A stretch of 64,000 bases of DNA from Massilia sp. Leaf139. GTDB taxonomy: Bacteria; Pseudomonadota; Gammaproteobacteria; Burkholderiales; Burkholderiaceae_D. A program made the translations under genes and the position numbers. The notes beneath the pieces were generated by a model. The model searched no databases. It worked only from the letters and a program-made list of their open reading frames with translations, and was not told the origin of the DNA. Below are positions 1-10,565 of this stretch, piece after piece. The stretch spans positions 585,194 to 649,193 of the forward strand of contig NZ_LMOJ01000001.1 of NCBI RefSeq assembly GCF_001424165.1. The letters are read 5' to 3'. Numbering within the stretch: the stretch's first letter is position 1; each line of letters begins with the position of its first letter.

Positions 1-787
<787 letters not shown>

Positions 788-791
<4 letters not shown>

Positions 792-1705
792 ACCTGCAAA
801 CGATCCTGGGGAATTTTGCGCTCATTTTGTTCGTGCTCATGGTGGTCACGGGCGTCATCTGGTTTTGGGATGTTTTCGTTCTGTCCAAGCAGCGCCGCGC
901 CGCGGCCGACGCCGCCCTGGCCGCCTACGACGCCCATCGCAGCAAGCTGACCGCCGACGGTATCAAGCCCGACAACCAGGCCAAGCGCGCGGAGATCGAA
1001 GCCGACATCCTGCGCCAGCCGACTTGGGTTGAGTATTCGGGCAGCTTCTTCCCCGTGATCGCTGCGGTCTTCTTCCTGCGCTCCTTCCTGTGGGAGCCGT
1101 TCAAAATCCCGTCGAGCTCGATGGTGCCGACCCTGCTGGTGGGCGACCTGATCCTCGTGAACAAGTACACCTACGGCATTCGCCTGCCGATCGTGAACAA
1201 GAAGATCATCGACCTCAACGACCCGCAGCGCGGCGATGTCATGGTCTTCAAGTATCCGAAGGACATGAGCCAGGACTACATCAAGCGCGTCATCGGCGTG
1301 CCTGGTGACAAGATCACTTACGAAAACAAGCGCCTGAGCGTGAATGGCGTGCCGGTGCAGTACACGGCGCTGGACGATTACCTCGACGACGAGCGTCCGG
1401 TCTACCACAAGCAGTTCATCGAAAAACTGCCGGGCAGCGAGCACCGCATCCTAAACACGGAACCGGCGCGTTCGTTCAACCTCGATAGCGTGGAGAACTT
1501 CCCGCTGCGCGAAGCCTGCGATTACTCCTACGATAAATTCACCTGTACCGTCCCGGCAGGCAATTACTTCATGATGGGCGACAACCGCGACAACAGCGCG
1601 GACAGCCGTTACTGGGGCTTTGTGCCGGACAGGAATATCGTCGGCAAGGCCTTCCTGGTGTGGATGAACTTCGGCGATCCGAAGCGCATCGGCGGCATCC
1701 AGTAA
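788..1705 (+). CDS. lepB: Signal peptidase I
   Basis: This inner-membrane serine/lysine protease removes signal peptides from exported preproteins. The 305-residue product has a first hydrophobic helix at about residues 5-27 and a second at about 84-100. The box with the nucleophilic serine (IPSSSM, about residue 110) follows, then the catalytic lysine in [11 protein letters not shown] (about residue 166). The C-terminal box is [15 protein letters not shown] two-helix N-terminus and a long periplasmic domain are normal for proteobacterial LepB. The start overlaps the lepA stop, and the next gene begins 27 bases after its stop, so it sits inside the lepA-lepB-DUF4845-rnc-era operon. Confidence 0.97.
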
Positions 1706-1732
1706 CGCGTCGTGCAAACCGGAGAAACCAAC

Positions 1733-2137
1733 ATGGTCGAGCGCAAACGGGTAGTGGGCAGCAAGCAGGGCGGTATGTCGCTCACCGGGCTGATCCTGGT
1801 GCTGATGGTGCTGGGCGCTTTTGCCCTGCTGGCCATCAAGATCGTGCCGTCCTTCCTCGAATACCGCGCCGTACACGACGGCATCGTACGCGCCAAGGCA
1901 GCCGGCGGCAGTATCGTCGAGATGCAGCAGAGTTTCGACAAGTTTGCCGAAGTTAACGATGTCGAGGCGATCCGCGGACGCGACCTGGTGATCAGCCACG
2001 ACGGCGCCAGCCCCGAGATCAGCTTTGCCTACGAGAAGCGCATCCCCCTGACCGAGCGCGCCACCCTCGTCATCACCTACGACGGCACGACCGACCCGAG
2101 CGGCGTCGTGGCGGCCAAGGCGGACGGCGCGGACTGA
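1733..2137 (+). CDS. DUF4845 single-pass membrane protein
   Basis: A 134-residue protein with a short charged N-terminus ([14 protein letters not shown]), one hydrophobic helix ([21 protein letters not shown], about residues 15-36) and a periplasmic-type domain. It matches the DUF4845 family, which is regularly found between lepB and rnc in betaproteobacteria; its role is not known. The ATG at 1733 is chosen over an upstream GTG at 1712 because GGAGAA lies 7 bases before it. The signal-anchor at the N-terminus and position next to signal peptidase suggest an envelope protein, but that is inference. Confidence 0.85.
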   Translation: MVERKRVVGSKQGGMSLTGLILVLMVLGAFALLAIKIVPSFLEYRAVHDGIVRAKAAGGSIVEMQQSFDKFAEVNDVEAIRGRDLVISHDGASPEISFAYEKRIPLTERATLVITYDGTTDPSGVVAAKADGAD

Positions 2138-2295
2138 TCCGCATCGGCCGCGCTCCAGCAGCGGGGCAGGGCGGCTCACCGCTCCCGGTGCCCCTCGCCG
2201 GAAGCGGGCACATCACCATGGCGCGCGCCGGCCGGCGCCGTCCAACCGAGCAGGAAGCGCCGCCTTCGCAGCGGCCGTACTACAATACATCGACA

Positions 2296-3093
2296 ATGAA
2301 TCTTCAGTTATTGCAAACGCGCTTGGGTTACACGTTCCGGGATGCTGGCCTTCTGCAGCAGGCCCTGACGCATCGCAGCCATAGCAGCCTGCATAACGAA
2401 CGCCTCGAATTCCTCGGCGACTCGATCCTGAACTGCGTCGTGGCCTCGATCCTGTACGAACGCTTCAGCCACCTCGACGAGGGCGACCTGTCGCGCCTGC
2501 GCGCCAACCTCGTCAAGCAGCAATCGCTCTACGAGATCGCCCAGAAGCTGGAACTGTCGCAGTTCCTGCGCCTGGGCGAAGGCGAACTCAAATCGGGCGG
2601 TTTCCGCCGTCCCTCGATCCTGGCCGACACCCTCGAGGCCCTGCTGGGCGCGATCTTCCTCGACGCCGGCTTCGACGCCGCGCGCGACGCCATCCGCGCC
2701 TTTTATATTCCCCTGCTCGACACGGTCGACCCGCGCACCCTGGGCAAGGACGCCAAGACCCTGCTGCAGGAATTCCTGCAAAGCCGCAAGATCTCCTTGC
2801 CGACCTATAACGTGATCGCCACCCACGGCGCCGCCCACAGCCAGGAATTCGAGATCGAATGCCTGGTGCCGAAGCTCAATATCCAGGTCTTCGGGCGCGG
2901 CGGCAGCCGCCGTGCCGGCGAACAGGCCGCTGCCCGCCTGGCGCTGGAAGTGGCCGAACAGGCGCTGCGCAAGACTCCGGCCGCCAGCCGCAAGGCCAAG
3001 CCGCGTGCCGCCCAGCTCAAGCTGGCCGGTATCGCCACCATCCAGGGCGAGGATGCGCCAGGCGCGCAGTCCGCTCCCACCAAACAGGCATGA
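2296..3093 (+). CDS. rnc: Ribonuclease III
   Basis: This double-stranded-RNA endonuclease matures rRNA and some mRNAs. The start is set at ATG 2296 ([14 protein letters not shown]), because homology begins there and the 36 codons upstream look unlike the family. The catalytic signature [10 protein letters not shown] lies at about residues 35-44. The RNase III domain covers the first ~150 residues and a dsRNA-binding domain covers about 155-225. A basic, alanine-rich tail of about 40 residues follows ([15 protein letters not shown]), which is longer than in E. coli (226 residues in total). The gene lies between DUF4845 and era in the usual order. Confidence 0.95.
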   Translation: MNLQLLQTRLGYTFRDAGLLQQALTHRSHSSLHNERLEFLGDSILNCVVASILYERFSHLDEGDLSRLRANLVKQQSLYEIAQKLELSQFLRLGEGELKSGGFRRPSILADTLEALLGAIFLDAGFDAARDAIRAFYIPLLDTVDPRTLGKDAKTLLQEFLQSRKISLPTYNVIATHGAAHSQEFEIECLVPKLNIQVFGRGGSRRAGEQAAARLALEVAEQALRKTPAASRKAKPRAAQLKLAGIATIQGEDAPGAQSAPTKQA

Positions 3094-3112
3094 CATCAGG
3101 CATAAGCGAAGT

Positions 3113-4168
3113 ATGAATACCGTAAATAATCCCGACGAAAATATCGATCCCGTTCATAACGCGAATAACGACGCGGACACGGACGCGAACGACAACGCAG
3201 CGACCGGCGCCAACGAGAGCGGCCAGGAAGTCGACCTCAACGCCTTCTTCGCCGACCGCAAGGACATCAGCAACGGCACCTCGGCAGAAGGCTTCCGTTG
3301 CGGCTACATCGCCATCGTCGGCCGCCCGAACGTGGGCAAATCGACGCTGATGAACGTGCTGATCGGCGCCAAGGTGTCGATCACCTCGCGCAAGGCGCAG
3401 ACCACGCGCCACCGCATCACCGGCATCCAGACCCATGACGACGCCCAGTTTATCTACGTCGATACGCCAGGATTCCAGACGCGTCATGCGAACGCACTGA
3501 ACAAAACGCTGAATAAAACTGTCTCGAATACGCTGACGGCGTCGGATGTCGTGCTCTTCATCGTCGAGGCCGGTACCTTCGGCCCGGCCGACCAGCAGGT
3601 GCTCGATTTGCTGCCGAAGAACGTGCCGGTGATCCTGGTGATCAACAAGTCCGATCGCATGAAGGACAAGGCGACCCTGATGCCCTTCGCCCAGAAGGTC
3701 GCAGCGCTGCGCGACTTCACCGCCATCGTCCCGGTCTCGGCCAAGCTGCGCTTCCAGGTCGACGCGCTCGAACGCGAGATCCGCAACCACCTGCCAGAAA
3801 ATCCGCCCGTCTTCGGCCCGGACGACATCACCGACCGCAGCGAGAAATTCCTGGCCGCCGAGATCGTGCGCGAAAAAGTGTTCCGCCTGCTGGGCGACGA
3901 ATTGCCCTACACGAGCACAGTGCTCATCGAGCAGTTCCTGCAAGAAGGCAACCTGCGCCGCATCTTCGCCGCCATCCTGGTCGAGCGCGATACCCATAAA
4001 TCGATGATCATCGGTAACAAGGGGGCGCGCTTGAAAGAAATCTCGACCCAGTCGCGTCTCGACATGGAAAAACTGTTCGGCGGCCCTGTATACCTGGAGA
4101 TCTGGGTCAAGGTCAAGTCGGGCTGGGCGGACAACGAAGCGGGCCTGCGCGCCTACGGTTACGAATAA
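3113..4168 (+). CDS. era: GTPase Era
   Basis: Era is a GTPase needed for 16S rRNA maturation and 30S assembly. The 351-residue protein has G1 [10 protein letters not shown]3 DTPGF, G4 NKSD and a C-terminal KH domain with [12 protein letters not shown]. The N-terminus carries an extra acidic, asparagine-rich tract of about 50 residues ([16 protein letters not shown]...) ahead of the conserved [10 protein letters not shown]. Era is usually about 300 residues. ATG 3113 lies 19 bases after the rnc stop. GCG or CTG codons closer to the domain are unlikely starts, so the extension is probably translated, but this is untested. Confidence 0.95.
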   Translation: MNTVNNPDENIDPVHNANNDADTDANDNAATGANESGQEVDLNAFFADRKDISNGTSAEGFRCGYIAIVGRPNVGKSTLMNVLIGAKVSITSRKAQTTRHRITGIQTHDDAQFIYVDTPGFQTRHANALNKTLNKTVSNTLTASDVVLFIVEAGTFGPADQQVLDLLPKNVPVILVINKSDRMKDKATLMPFAQKVAALRDFTAIVPVSAKLRFQVDALEREIRNHLPENPPVFGPDDITDRSEKFLAAEIVREKVFRLLGDELPYTSTVLIEQFLQEGNLRRIFAAILVERDTHKSMIIGNKGARLKEISTQSRLDMEKLFGGPVYLEIWVKVKSGWADNEAGLRAYGYE

Positions 4169-4202
4169 GCGCGAGCGAAGCGCCGGAGGATGATCCCACC
4201 GC

Positions 4203-4997
4203 ATGACGAGCCTCGACCCCGATCTCGCCCCTGCCACCGGGGCCCCTGAAGCGCCCGCTCCGCGGCGCAGCCGCGTCCCTGTACGTGACACCCGGATCAA
4301 TGGCCAGCCGGCCTTCGTCCTGCACAGCTACCCGTACAAGGAGACGAGCCTCATCGTCGACCTGTTCACGCGCGACCATGGCCGCATCGCGGTCGTGGCC
4401 AAGGGCGCGAAGCGGCCGCTGTCCAAGCTGCGCGGCGTGCTGCAGACCTTCCAGCCGCTGTCCGTGTCCTGGAGCGGCAAGCAGGAACTGCGTACCCTGA
4501 TCGATGCCGAATGGGTGGGCGGCATGCTCCCCATCGAACGCACCGCCTTGCTGTGCGGCTTCTACCTCAACGAACTGCTGGTGAAACTGCTGGCGCGCGA
4601 CGACCCGCACCGCGCGCTGTTCGACCACTACATTTCGACGCTCAACGAGCTGGCGCACGACGAACCGGCACAAATTGCCTTGCGAAAGTTCGAACGGGCC
4701 TTACTTAAGGAAACAGGCGTCGCCGCCGATCTAAAACGCTCGACGACGACGCGCGAGACGGTCGAGGCGAACCTCGACTATGTGGTCGATCCGGAACGCG
4801 GCGCGCGCGAAGCCCGCGTGTCCGACGTCTGGCCCGTGGTGTCCGGCAAGACCCTGCTCGACATGGAGCGCGAGGATTACGCCGACCCGGCGACGCAGGC
4901 GCAGAGCAAGCAGTTGATGCGCTTCCTGCTGGCGCACCACCTGGGCGGCGTGCCGCTCAACACGCGCCAGATTTTGATCGACCTGATGCAGCTGTAG
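4203..4997 (+). CDS. recO: DNA repair protein RecO
   Basis: RecO works with RecR (and RecF) to load RecA on SSB-coated single-stranded DNA. The 264-residue product has the N-terminal OB-fold stretch ([20 protein letters not shown]) and conserved [19 protein letters not shown], then a helical C-terminal half. About 25 proline/alanine-rich residues precede the OB fold. The zinc-binding cysteines found in some RecO proteins are not evident, which is common in betaproteobacteria. It follows era by 34 bases and precedes pdxJ, the standard order. Confidence 0.94.
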   Translation: MTSLDPDLAPATGAPEAPAPRRSRVPVRDTRINGQPAFVLHSYPYKETSLIVDLFTRDHGRIAVVAKGAKRPLSKLRGVLQTFQPLSVSWSGKQELRTLIDAEWVGGMLPIERTALLCGFYLNELLVKLLARDDPHRALFDHYISTLNELAHDEPAQIALRKFERALLKETGVAADLKRSTTTRETVEANLDYVVDPERGAREARVSDVWPVVSGKTLLDMEREDYADPATQAQSKQLMRFLLAHHLGGVPLNTRQILIDLMQL

Positions 4998-5023
4998 TCA
5001 CATAACCGAAGAACAAGACAACC

Positions 5024-5794
5024 ATGAGCTTCCTGCAACCCGTAGGCCAGGTCATCGACCTGGGCGTGAACATCGACCACATCGCCACCGTGCGCAATGC
5101 GCGCGGCACCGTTTATCCGGATCCGCTGCGCGCGGCCTTGCTCGCCGAGCAGGCCGGCGCCGACCTGATCACGCTGCACCTGCGCGAAGACCGGCGCCAC
5201 ATCAAGGACGCCGACGTGCTGGCGATGCGCCCGCAACTGGCCACGCGCATGAACCTGGAAGCGGCCGTCACGCAGGAGATGATCGACTTCGCCTGCCAGG
5301 TGCGCCCGCAGGACGTGTGCCTGGTGCCCGAGCGGCGCGAGGAAGTCACGACCGAAGGCGGCCTCGACGTCATCCGCTACTACAAGGAAGTCGAGACGGC
5401 CGTGAAGCAGCTGAAAGGCGAGGGCATCCGCGTCTCGCTCTTCATCGATGCCGACGAAGGGCAGATCGCCGCCGCGGCCCAGGCCGGCGCCACCGTGATC
5501 GAGCTGCACACGGGCCGCTATGCCGAAGCCGAGGGCGAGGAAGCGGCGCGCGAACTGGAACGCATCCGCGCCGGCGCGCTGGCCGGGGTGCGCAACGGGC
5601 TGGTCGTGAACGCCGGCCACGGCCTGCACTACACGAACGTGCAGCCGGTGGCCGCGATCCGCGAGATTGCCGAGCTGAACATCGGCCACGCGATCGTGGC
5701 GCATGCGCTGTTTGCCGGCTGGGAAAACGCCGTGCGCGAAATGAAGGCGATCATGGTCGCGGCGCGCCTCGGCGTGACCCTGGGGGCAAAATGA
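5024..5794 (+). CDS. pdxJ: Pyridoxine 5'-phosphate synthase
   Basis: PdxJ condenses 3-amino-2-oxopropyl phosphate with 1-deoxy-D-xylulose 5-phosphate to give pyridoxine 5'-phosphate, the last ring-forming step of DXP-dependent vitamin B6 synthesis. Family motifs are clear: [17 protein letters not shown] near the N-terminus, [25 protein letters not shown] and [11 protein letters not shown]. At 256 residues it is a slightly long PdxJ because of ten residues ahead of the conserved start. The stop overlaps the acpS start (ATGA), so the pair is coupled as in E. coli. Confidence 0.96.
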   Translation: MSFLQPVGQVIDLGVNIDHIATVRNARGTVYPDPLRAALLAEQAGADLITLHLREDRRHIKDADVLAMRPQLATRMNLEAAVTQEMIDFACQVRPQDVCLVPERREEVTTEGGLDVIRYYKEVETAVKQLKGEGIRVSLFIDADEGQIAAAAQAGATVIELHTGRYAEAEGEEAARELERIRAGALAGVRNGLVVNAGHGLHYTNVQPVAAIREIAELNIGHAIVAHALFAGWENAVREMKAIMVAARLGVTLGAK

Positions 5795-6195
5795 TCTACG
5801 GCATCGGCACCGATATCGTCCAGATCTCGCGTGTCGAGGCGGCCCTCGCACGCAGCGGCCCGCGTTTCGCCGAAAAGATCCTGGGCCCGCAGGAACTCGA
5901 GAAATACCATGCGCGGCGCGCGCGCAGCGAAGTGCGCGGCCTGCGTTTCCTGGCCACGCGCTTCTCGGCCAAGGAAGCGTTTTCGAAAGCCATCGGCCTG
6001 GGCATGCGCATGCCCATGACCTGGCGTTCGGCCCAGATGCTCAACGCCCCGAGCGGCAAGCCGGTCATCGTCTGCAGCGGCGCGCTCGAGGAATTCATGC
6101 AGCAGAACAGACTGGCCGCCCAGGTGACGATCAGCGACGAGGCCGACTATGGCGTCGCCTTCGTGATCGTGACGCAGGACGCGGCGGCACCGTAA
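5791..6195 (+). CDS. acpS: Holo-[acyl-carrier-protein] synthase
   Basis: AcpS transfers the 4'-phosphopantetheine arm from coenzyme A to the serine of acyl carrier protein. The 134-residue product starts [14 protein letters not shown], with the Mg-binding aspartate at position 8. It contains the second catalytic motif [13 protein letters not shown]. The ATG at 5791 overlaps the pdxJ stop and lies exactly at the conserved family start. Confidence 0.95.
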   Translation: MIYGIGTDIVQISRVEAALARSGPRFAEKILGPQELEKYHARRARSEVRGLRFLATRFSAKEAFSKAIGLGMRMPMTWRSAQMLNAPSGKPVIVCSGALEEFMQQNRLAAQVTISDEADYGVAFVIVTQDAAAP

Positions 6196-6221
6196 GCAAC
6201 CATTAGGCAAGCGAACTCTCA

Positions 6222-8330
6222 GTGACCAAGGAAGTGCAATCCCCCGAACTGCCGGAGCAACCGGCGCCAGCCGACACCTCGCCCGACCATGTGGCGGAAG
6301 CACCGGTCGCCTACGTGGCGGCGGGCGGAGCGGCCATGCCCGCGCCCCATCCCGTCGAGGACAAGCCCAAGCGCGGCCGCGGCGCCAAGGCCGACGCCAC
6401 GCCGACGCCGCGCGCCCGTCCCGATACCTGGCAGGTCATGAAGGAAGAGCTGACGGCGACCCTGAAGGAAGACGCCGCCGGCCCCGTCCAGCCCAGCGCC
6501 ACCGCGCGCGAGCAGGTGCTGGCGACGGTCGCCAAGCTGCCCGGGCTGCCGGGCGTGTACCGCTATTTCGACGCCAACGGGAACGTGCTCTATGTCGGCA
6601 AGGCGCGCAACCTGAAGAACCGCGTGTCGAGCTATTTCCAGAAGAACCTGTCGAGCCCGCGCATTGCGATGATGGTGGGCCAGATCGCGCACCTGGAAAC
6701 GACGGTCACGCACAGCGAAGCCGAAGCCCTGATCCTGGAAAACAACCTGATCAAGGCGCTCAAGCCACGCTACAACATCCTGTTCCGCGACGACAAAAGC
6801 TATCCCTACCTGAAGATCACGGGTGGTGACTTCCCGCGCATGGCGTATTATCGCGGCGCCCTCGATCGCAAGAACCAGTACTTCGGCCCCTTCCCGAGCG
6901 CCTGGGCGGTGAAGGAGTCGATGCAGATCCTGCAAAAGGTCTTCATGCTGCGCACCTGCGAGGACAGCGTGTTTGCCAACCGCACGCGCCCCTGCCTGCT
7001 GCACCAGATCGGCCGCTGCAGCGGGCCCTGCGTCAACCTCATCGACAAGGATGAGTACAAGGTGGACGTCGAGAACGCCGCGAAGTTCCTGCGCGGGCGC
7101 CAGACCGAGGTCATGGAAGACCTGCAAGGCAAGATGCAGGGCTTTGCCGAAAAGCTGATGTTCGAGCAGGCCGCCGGCGTGCGCAACCAGATCCAGTCGC
7201 TCTCGCGTGTGCTCCACCAGCAAAGCATGGAGACGACCGGCGACGCCGACGTCGACATCATCGCCGTGGTGGTGCAGGGCGGACGCGCCTGCGTCAATCT
7301 CGCCATGGTGCGCGGCGGACGCCATCTGGGCGACCGCGCCTATTTCCCGACCCAGGTGAACGAGGCGATCGCCGAGCTCTCGATCGAATGCGAAGTGCTG
7401 GCCGCCTTCCTGGTACAGCATTACACCGACAAATTCATTCCCGGCACCCTGATCCTGAACATCGAGTTCGACCAGCCGGAACTGATGGTGGCCCTGATCG
7501 AGCAGTGCGGGCACCGGATCAACCTGATCTTCCAGCCCCAGGGCCAGCGCCGCCAGTGGCTTGAGCTCGCTCAAAAGGGCGCCGAGATCTCCCTGGCCCG
7601 CCTGCTGTCTGAACAAGGGTCGCAGCAGTCGCGTACGCGCGCGCTGGCCGAGGCCCTGTCGCTGGACGCGTCGGATCTCGACAGCCTGCGTATCGAATGC
7701 TTCGACATCAGCCACACGGCGGGCGAAGCCACGCAGGCATCCTGCGTGGTCTTCCACCACCACGCGATGCAGAACTCGGAATACCGCCGCTACAACATCA
7801 ACGGCATCACGCCGGGAGACGATTACGCGGCCATGCGCCAGGTGCTCATGCGACGCTACGAAAAGGTCGCGGGCGGCGAGGGCGTCATGCCCGACATCGT
7901 GCTGGTCGATGGCGGCAAGGGGCAGGTCGAGATGGCGCGCCAGGTGTTCTCCGAGCTGGGCCTGGACATCGGCCAGATCGTCGGCGTGGCGAAAGGCGAG
8001 GGCAGGCGCGTTGGCCTCGAGACGCTGATCTTCGCCGACGGCCGCGCGCCGCAGGAGCTGGGCAAGGAATCGGCCGCGCTGATGCTCGTCGCCCTGATCC
8101 GTGACGAGGCGCACCGCTTCGCCATCACCGGCATGCGCGCCAAGCGCGCCAAGACGCGCCAGGCCTCGCGCCTGGAAGAGATCGAGGGCATCGGCGCCAA
8201 GCGCCGCCAGCGCCTGCTTGCGCGCTTCGGCGGCCTGCGCGGGGTGGTCGACGCCAGCGTCGAAGATCTGTGCAGCGTGGAAGGCATCTCGACCGCGCTG
8301 GCGGAAGAGATATATCGCCAGCTGCACTAA
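6222..8330 (+). CDS. uvrC: Excinuclease ABC subunit C
   Basis: UvrC makes both incisions in nucleotide excision repair. The conserved protein starts at [15 protein letters not shown], the GIY-YIG domain. UVR motif, RNase-H-like endonuclease domain ([15 protein letters not shown]) and the helix-hairpin-helix end ([19 protein letters not shown]) follow. The open frame gives 702 residues from GTG 6222; UvrC is normally about 610. The first ~105 residues are proline/alanine-rich with no recognisable domain, so a later start such as ATG 6438 is possible. The gene ends inside a 16-bp tandem repeat that contains its stop codon. Confidence 0.95.
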   Translation: MTKEVQSPELPEQPAPADTSPDHVAEAPVAYVAAGGAAMPAPHPVEDKPKRGRGAKADATPTPRARPDTWQVMKEELTATLKEDAAGPVQPSATAREQVLATVAKLPGLPGVYRYFDANGNVLYVGKARNLKNRVSSYFQKNLSSPRIAMMVGQIAHLETTVTHSEAEALILENNLIKALKPRYNILFRDDKSYPYLKITGGDFPRMAYYRGALDRKNQYFGPFPSAWAVKESMQILQKVFMLRTCEDSVFANRTRPCLLHQIGRCSGPCVNLIDKDEYKVDVENAAKFLRGRQTEVMEDLQGKMQGFAEKLMFEQAAGVRNQIQSLSRVLHQQSMETTGDADVDIIAVVVQGGRACVNLAMVRGGRHLGDRAYFPTQVNEAIAELSIECEVLAAFLVQHYTDKFIPGTLILNIEFDQPELMVALIEQCGHRINLIFQPQGQRRQWLELAQKGAEISLARLLSEQGSQQSRTRALAEALSLDASDLDSLRIECFDISHTAGEATQASCVVFHHHAMQNSEYRRYNINGITPGDDYAAMRQVLMRRYEKVAGGEGVMPDIVLVDGGKGQVEMARQVFSELGLDIGQIVGVAKGEGRRVGLETLIFADGRAPQELGKESAALMLVALIRDEAHRFAITGMRAKRAKTRQASRLEEIEGIGAKRRQRLLARFGGLRGVVDASVEDLCSVEGISTALAEEIYRQLH

Positions 8331-8379
8331 GCGCCAGCTGCACTAAGCGCCAGCTCCACTAAGCGCCAGCTGTACTGAA
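8316..8379. repeat. Four tandem 16-bp repeats over the uvrC stop codon
   Basis: The unit CGCCAGCTGCACTAAG occurs four times head to tail (two exact copies, then copies with one and three changes). The first copy encodes the last UvrC residues and its TAA stop; each further copy carries a TAA or TGA at the same place. The rest of the gap to pgsA (8380-8539) holds no gene that can be supported. Confidence 0.9.
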
Positions 8380-8539
8380 CAATGGATGATGCCAGTGCCG
8401 GCCGGGCACGGCGTCGTCGCGGCCTGACCCGGACTTCGCATGCGTGATCCCCACCGTTGAGCTCACCTAGTTTAAAAAGCAATACCCATGTAGACTAGCG
8501 GCGCACGCATTTTTCAACGGTAAGCCAGATCACGCCCTT

Positions 8540-9118
8540 ATGCCTTTCAACATCCCGATTCTCCTGACCTGGTTACGTGTAGCACTCATTCCTCTCGTTG
8601 TCGGCGTGTACTACCTTCCCGAACAGTGGCTGCCGCATGCCGACCAGAACCTGGCGGCGACCCTCGTCTTCATCATTGCCGCCGTCACCGATTGGTTCGA
8701 CGGCTTCCTGGCGCGGCGCTGGAACCAGACCTCGGCCTTCGGCGCCTTCCTCGATCCGGTCGCCGACAAGCTGATGGTCGCCGGCGCACTCCTGATCCTG
8801 ATCCAGCTGCAGCGCGTGGACGCCGTCATCGCCTTCATCATCATCGGCCGCGAAATCACTATTTCCGCCCTGCGCGAATGGATGGCCGAAATCGGCGCGC
8901 GCAAGTCGGTCGCCGTCAGCTCGCTGGGGAAGGTCAAGACCGCCGCCCAGATGGCCGCGATCCCGATGCTGCTGTTCCATGACAGCATCTTCGGCATCGA
9001 CATTCACTTCTGGGGCGAGCTGCTGTTGTGGGTGGCGGGTGTGCTGACGGTATGGTCGATGTTCTACTACCTGCGCCGCGCCTGGCCAGTGATAAAGGAA
9101 AAAGGCGGGAATTTGTAA
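8540..9118 (+). CDS. pgsA: CDP-diacylglycerol--glycerol-3-phosphate 3-phosphatidyltransferase
   Basis: This integral membrane enzyme forms phosphatidylglycerol phosphate, the committed step to phosphatidylglycerol and cardiolipin. The CDP-alcohol phosphotransferase signature D-G-x2-A-R-x8-G-x3-D-x3-D is present (DGFLARRW...GAFLDPVAD, about residues 53-75), with four to five hydrophobic segments across 192 residues. Its place directly after uvrC and before tRNA-Gly/tRNA-Cys genes matches the conserved uvrC-pgsA-glyW-cysT arrangement of many proteobacteria. Confidence 0.95.
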   Translation: MPFNIPILLTWLRVALIPLVVGVYYLPEQWLPHADQNLAATLVFIIAAVTDWFDGFLARRWNQTSAFGAFLDPVADKLMVAGALLILIQLQRVDAVIAFIIIGREITISALREWMAEIGARKSVAVSSLGKVKTAAQMAAIPMLLFHDSIFGIDIHFWGELLLWVAGVLTVWSMFYYLRRAWPVIKEKGGNL

Positions 9119-9137
9119 GATTAATTCTCTGTCATCC

Positions 9138-9165
9138 TTGACGTACGGATCAGATCATCTATAAT
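9138..9165 (+). promoter_or_regulatory. Sigma-70 promoter of the tRNA-Gly/Cys operon
   Basis: TTGACG, 16-base spacer, TATAAT (a perfect -10), followed 41 bases later by the first tRNA-Gly. A second, weaker element (TTGGAA, 17 bases, GATAAT) lies at 9325-9353 ahead of the second tRNA-Gly. Confidence 0.75.
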
Positions 9166-9206
9166 GCTTGCCTGTTGTGACGACATCGCAACAAACGAAC
9201 GACAAA

Positions 9207-9282
9207 GCGGGAGTAGCTCAGTTGGTAGAGCGCAACCTTGCCAAGGTTGAGGTCGAGAGTTCGAGACTCTTCTCCCGCTCCA
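9207..9282 (+). tRNA. tRNA-Gly (GCC), copy 1
   Basis: A 76-base cloverleaf: acceptor GCGGGAG pairs with CTCCCGC, D-arm AGCTCAGTTGGTAGAGC, anticodon loop CTTGCCAAG with GCC, T-loop GTTCGAGAC, encoded CCA. First of four identical copies. Confidence 0.97.
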
Positions 9283-9368
9283 AACGTTCATAGATGTCAG
9301 TGGCAATGCGCAGTACGGGTTGTCTTGGAAATCGCAACAAATTCTGAGATAATCGATGTTTCAAGCAT

Positions 9369-9444
9369 GCGGGAGTAGCTCAGTTGGTAGAGCGCAACCT
9401 TGCCAAGGTTGAGGTCGAGAGTTCGAGACTCTTCTCCCGCTCCA
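9369..9444 (+). tRNA. tRNA-Gly (GCC), copy 2
   Basis: Sequence identical to the copy at 9207-9282, including encoded CCA. The spacer of 86 bases before it contains a possible internal promoter (9325-9353). Confidence 0.97.
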
Positions 9445-9483
9445 GTTTGGAGCAGCAGTAGTAAGGATAGAAACACACTCCGT

Positions 9484-9559
9484 GCGGGAGTAGCTCAGTT
9501 GGTAGAGCGCAACCTTGCCAAGGTTGAGGTCGAGAGTTCGAGACTCTTCTCCCGCTCCA
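9484..9559 (+). tRNA. tRNA-Gly (GCC), copy 3
   Basis: Identical to the other three copies; anticodon GCC and encoded CCA. The 39-base spacer differs from the other spacers. Confidence 0.97.
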
Positions 9560-9587
9560 TAAGGCGTGTCATAGCAGTAACTCCTAA

Positions 9588-9663
9588 GCGGGAGTAGCTC
9601 AGTTGGTAGAGCGCAACCTTGCCAAGGTTGAGGTCGAGAGTTCGAGACTCTTCTCCCGCTCCA
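9588..9663 (+). tRNA. tRNA-Gly (GCC), copy 4
   Basis: Identical to the other three copies, separated from copy 3 by 28 unrelated bases. Confidence 0.97.
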
Positions 9664-9741
9664 GAATTCAGAGAAGACATTTCCCTTCTCCTGTTGATGT
9701 GGATCATAACCGTCCAGCTCAGCAGTCGTATTATACCTACT

Positions 9742-9815
9742 GGCGAGGTAGCAAAGCGGTTATGCAGCGGCCTGCAAAGCCGTCTAGACGGGTTCGACTC
9801 CCGTCCTCGCCTCCA
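9742..9815 (+). tRNA. tRNA-Cys (GCA)
   Basis: A 74-base cloverleaf: acceptor GGCGAGG pairs with CCTCGCC, discriminator T plus encoded CCA, anticodon loop CCTGCAAAG with GCA, T-loop GTTCGACTC. Last gene of the tRNA operon, as in the E. coli glyW-cysT cluster. Confidence 0.96.
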
Positions 9816-9826
9816 GAACACAGCCG

Positions 9827-9851
9827 AAATCGCCACTCGTTGGCGATTTTT
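9827..9851 (+). terminator. Rho-independent terminator of the tRNA operon
   Basis: A 9-bp perfect stem (AAATCGCCA with TGGCGATTT), a five-base loop, and a run of five T that starts in the stem. It lies 12 bases after tRNA-Cys. Confidence 0.8.
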
Positions 9852-9887
9852 GCATTTCTGGGTCTTCACCATCTTAGCGAATCGACC

Positions 9888-10139
9888 ATGGGTCACGACA
9901 TCCACATCTTCCGCGACGCGCGTGCTCTCGCGCTGCGCATCTGGCGCAATGCCGCTACATTTTTCCTCAGCATCGAACTGGCTCTGATGGTGCTGGTCGC
10001 CGTCGCCACCGTCGGCGGCGTCTGGCTGGCCGTCCTGCACGACCTGCGCAGCCTGCTTGCCTTTGGTTTCGCGATTGCCTATGTCGCGGCGCGTTCGGTG
10101 TTGCACGTCAAGCGCAAGCTGAGCTGGCCATTTATTTAG
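9888..10139 (+). CDS. Small hypothetical membrane protein
   Basis: An 83-residue product with a charged N-terminus (MGHDIHIFRDARALALRIWR) and two hydrophobic stretches at about residues 22-48 and 52-68. It ends with the basic tail HVKRKLSWPFI. No family is recognised. ATG 9888 is chosen because the upstream part of the open frame crosses the tRNA genes; no strong Shine-Dalgarno is visible. Third-position GC is high, as in neighbouring genes, which supports coding. Confidence 0.55.
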   Translation: MGHDIHIFRDARALALRIWRNAATFFLSIELALMVLVAVATVGGVWLAVLHDLRSLLAFGFAIAYVAARSVLHVKRKLSWPFI

Positions 10140-10212
10140 AGCTGAGCTATCGCTTGGCACATGGAAATGGACGTCATGTGTTTTGTGAATGACTATCATC
10201 ATGGATCGCAAT

Positions 10213-10242
10213 TTGATTTCTATCTGAAGAAGTCCATACTGT
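10213..10242 (+). promoter_or_regulatory. Possible sigma-70 promoter
   Basis: TTGATT, 18-base spacer, TACTGT in a locally AT-rich gap, about 30 bases before the start of the 57-residue gene at 10271. Match is moderate. Confidence 0.35.
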
Positions 10243-10270
10243 AAGGTAACAACTTCAGAGAGAAACCATC

Positions 10271-10444
10271 ATGTCGACCAAATCGCTTCCGTTATCCGCC
10301 AAACTGCGCTCGGCCGCAACCGCCATCGCCGCCGCCATAACCCAGAGCGCCGACGTCTGGCGACTGTACCGCCTGGTCGGCAATGCCGATTCGCTCAGCC
10401 CGGCCGTGGTCGAGAACCTTGCTCGGCGCGCCCGCGCGCAGTAA
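10271..10444 (+). CDS. Small hypothetical protein (57 residues)
   Basis: The product starts MSTKSLPLSAKLRSAATAIA and ends VVENLARRARAQ, with a basic, alanine-rich amphipathic middle and no clear membrane helix. AGAGAG sits about 8 bases before the ATG and a possible promoter lies upstream. It is a separate unit between the tRNA operon and lrgA. No family is recognised. The support is the ribosome binding site, the strong third-position GC bias and clean start and stop. Confidence 0.5.
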   Translation: MSTKSLPLSAKLRSAATAIAAAITQSADVWRLYRLVGNADSLSPAVVENLARRARAQ

Positions 10445-10565
10445 CACCTCCAGCGCCCGCTTCCCAGGCGGGCGTGCTCGGCCGGGAGCCGAAGTGGCGT
10501 AAGATCGAAGGGAACCCGTGTCGCCTTCGCGTGCACGGCAGCGTCACTTCGAGGACAAGGCCGCC

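Noticed and set aside
6219-8327. A 702-codon open frame on the minus strand exactly opposite uvrC
   Set aside because: Mirror effect of GC-rich codon use on the complementary strand; composition and absence of any motif show it is a shadow of uvrC.
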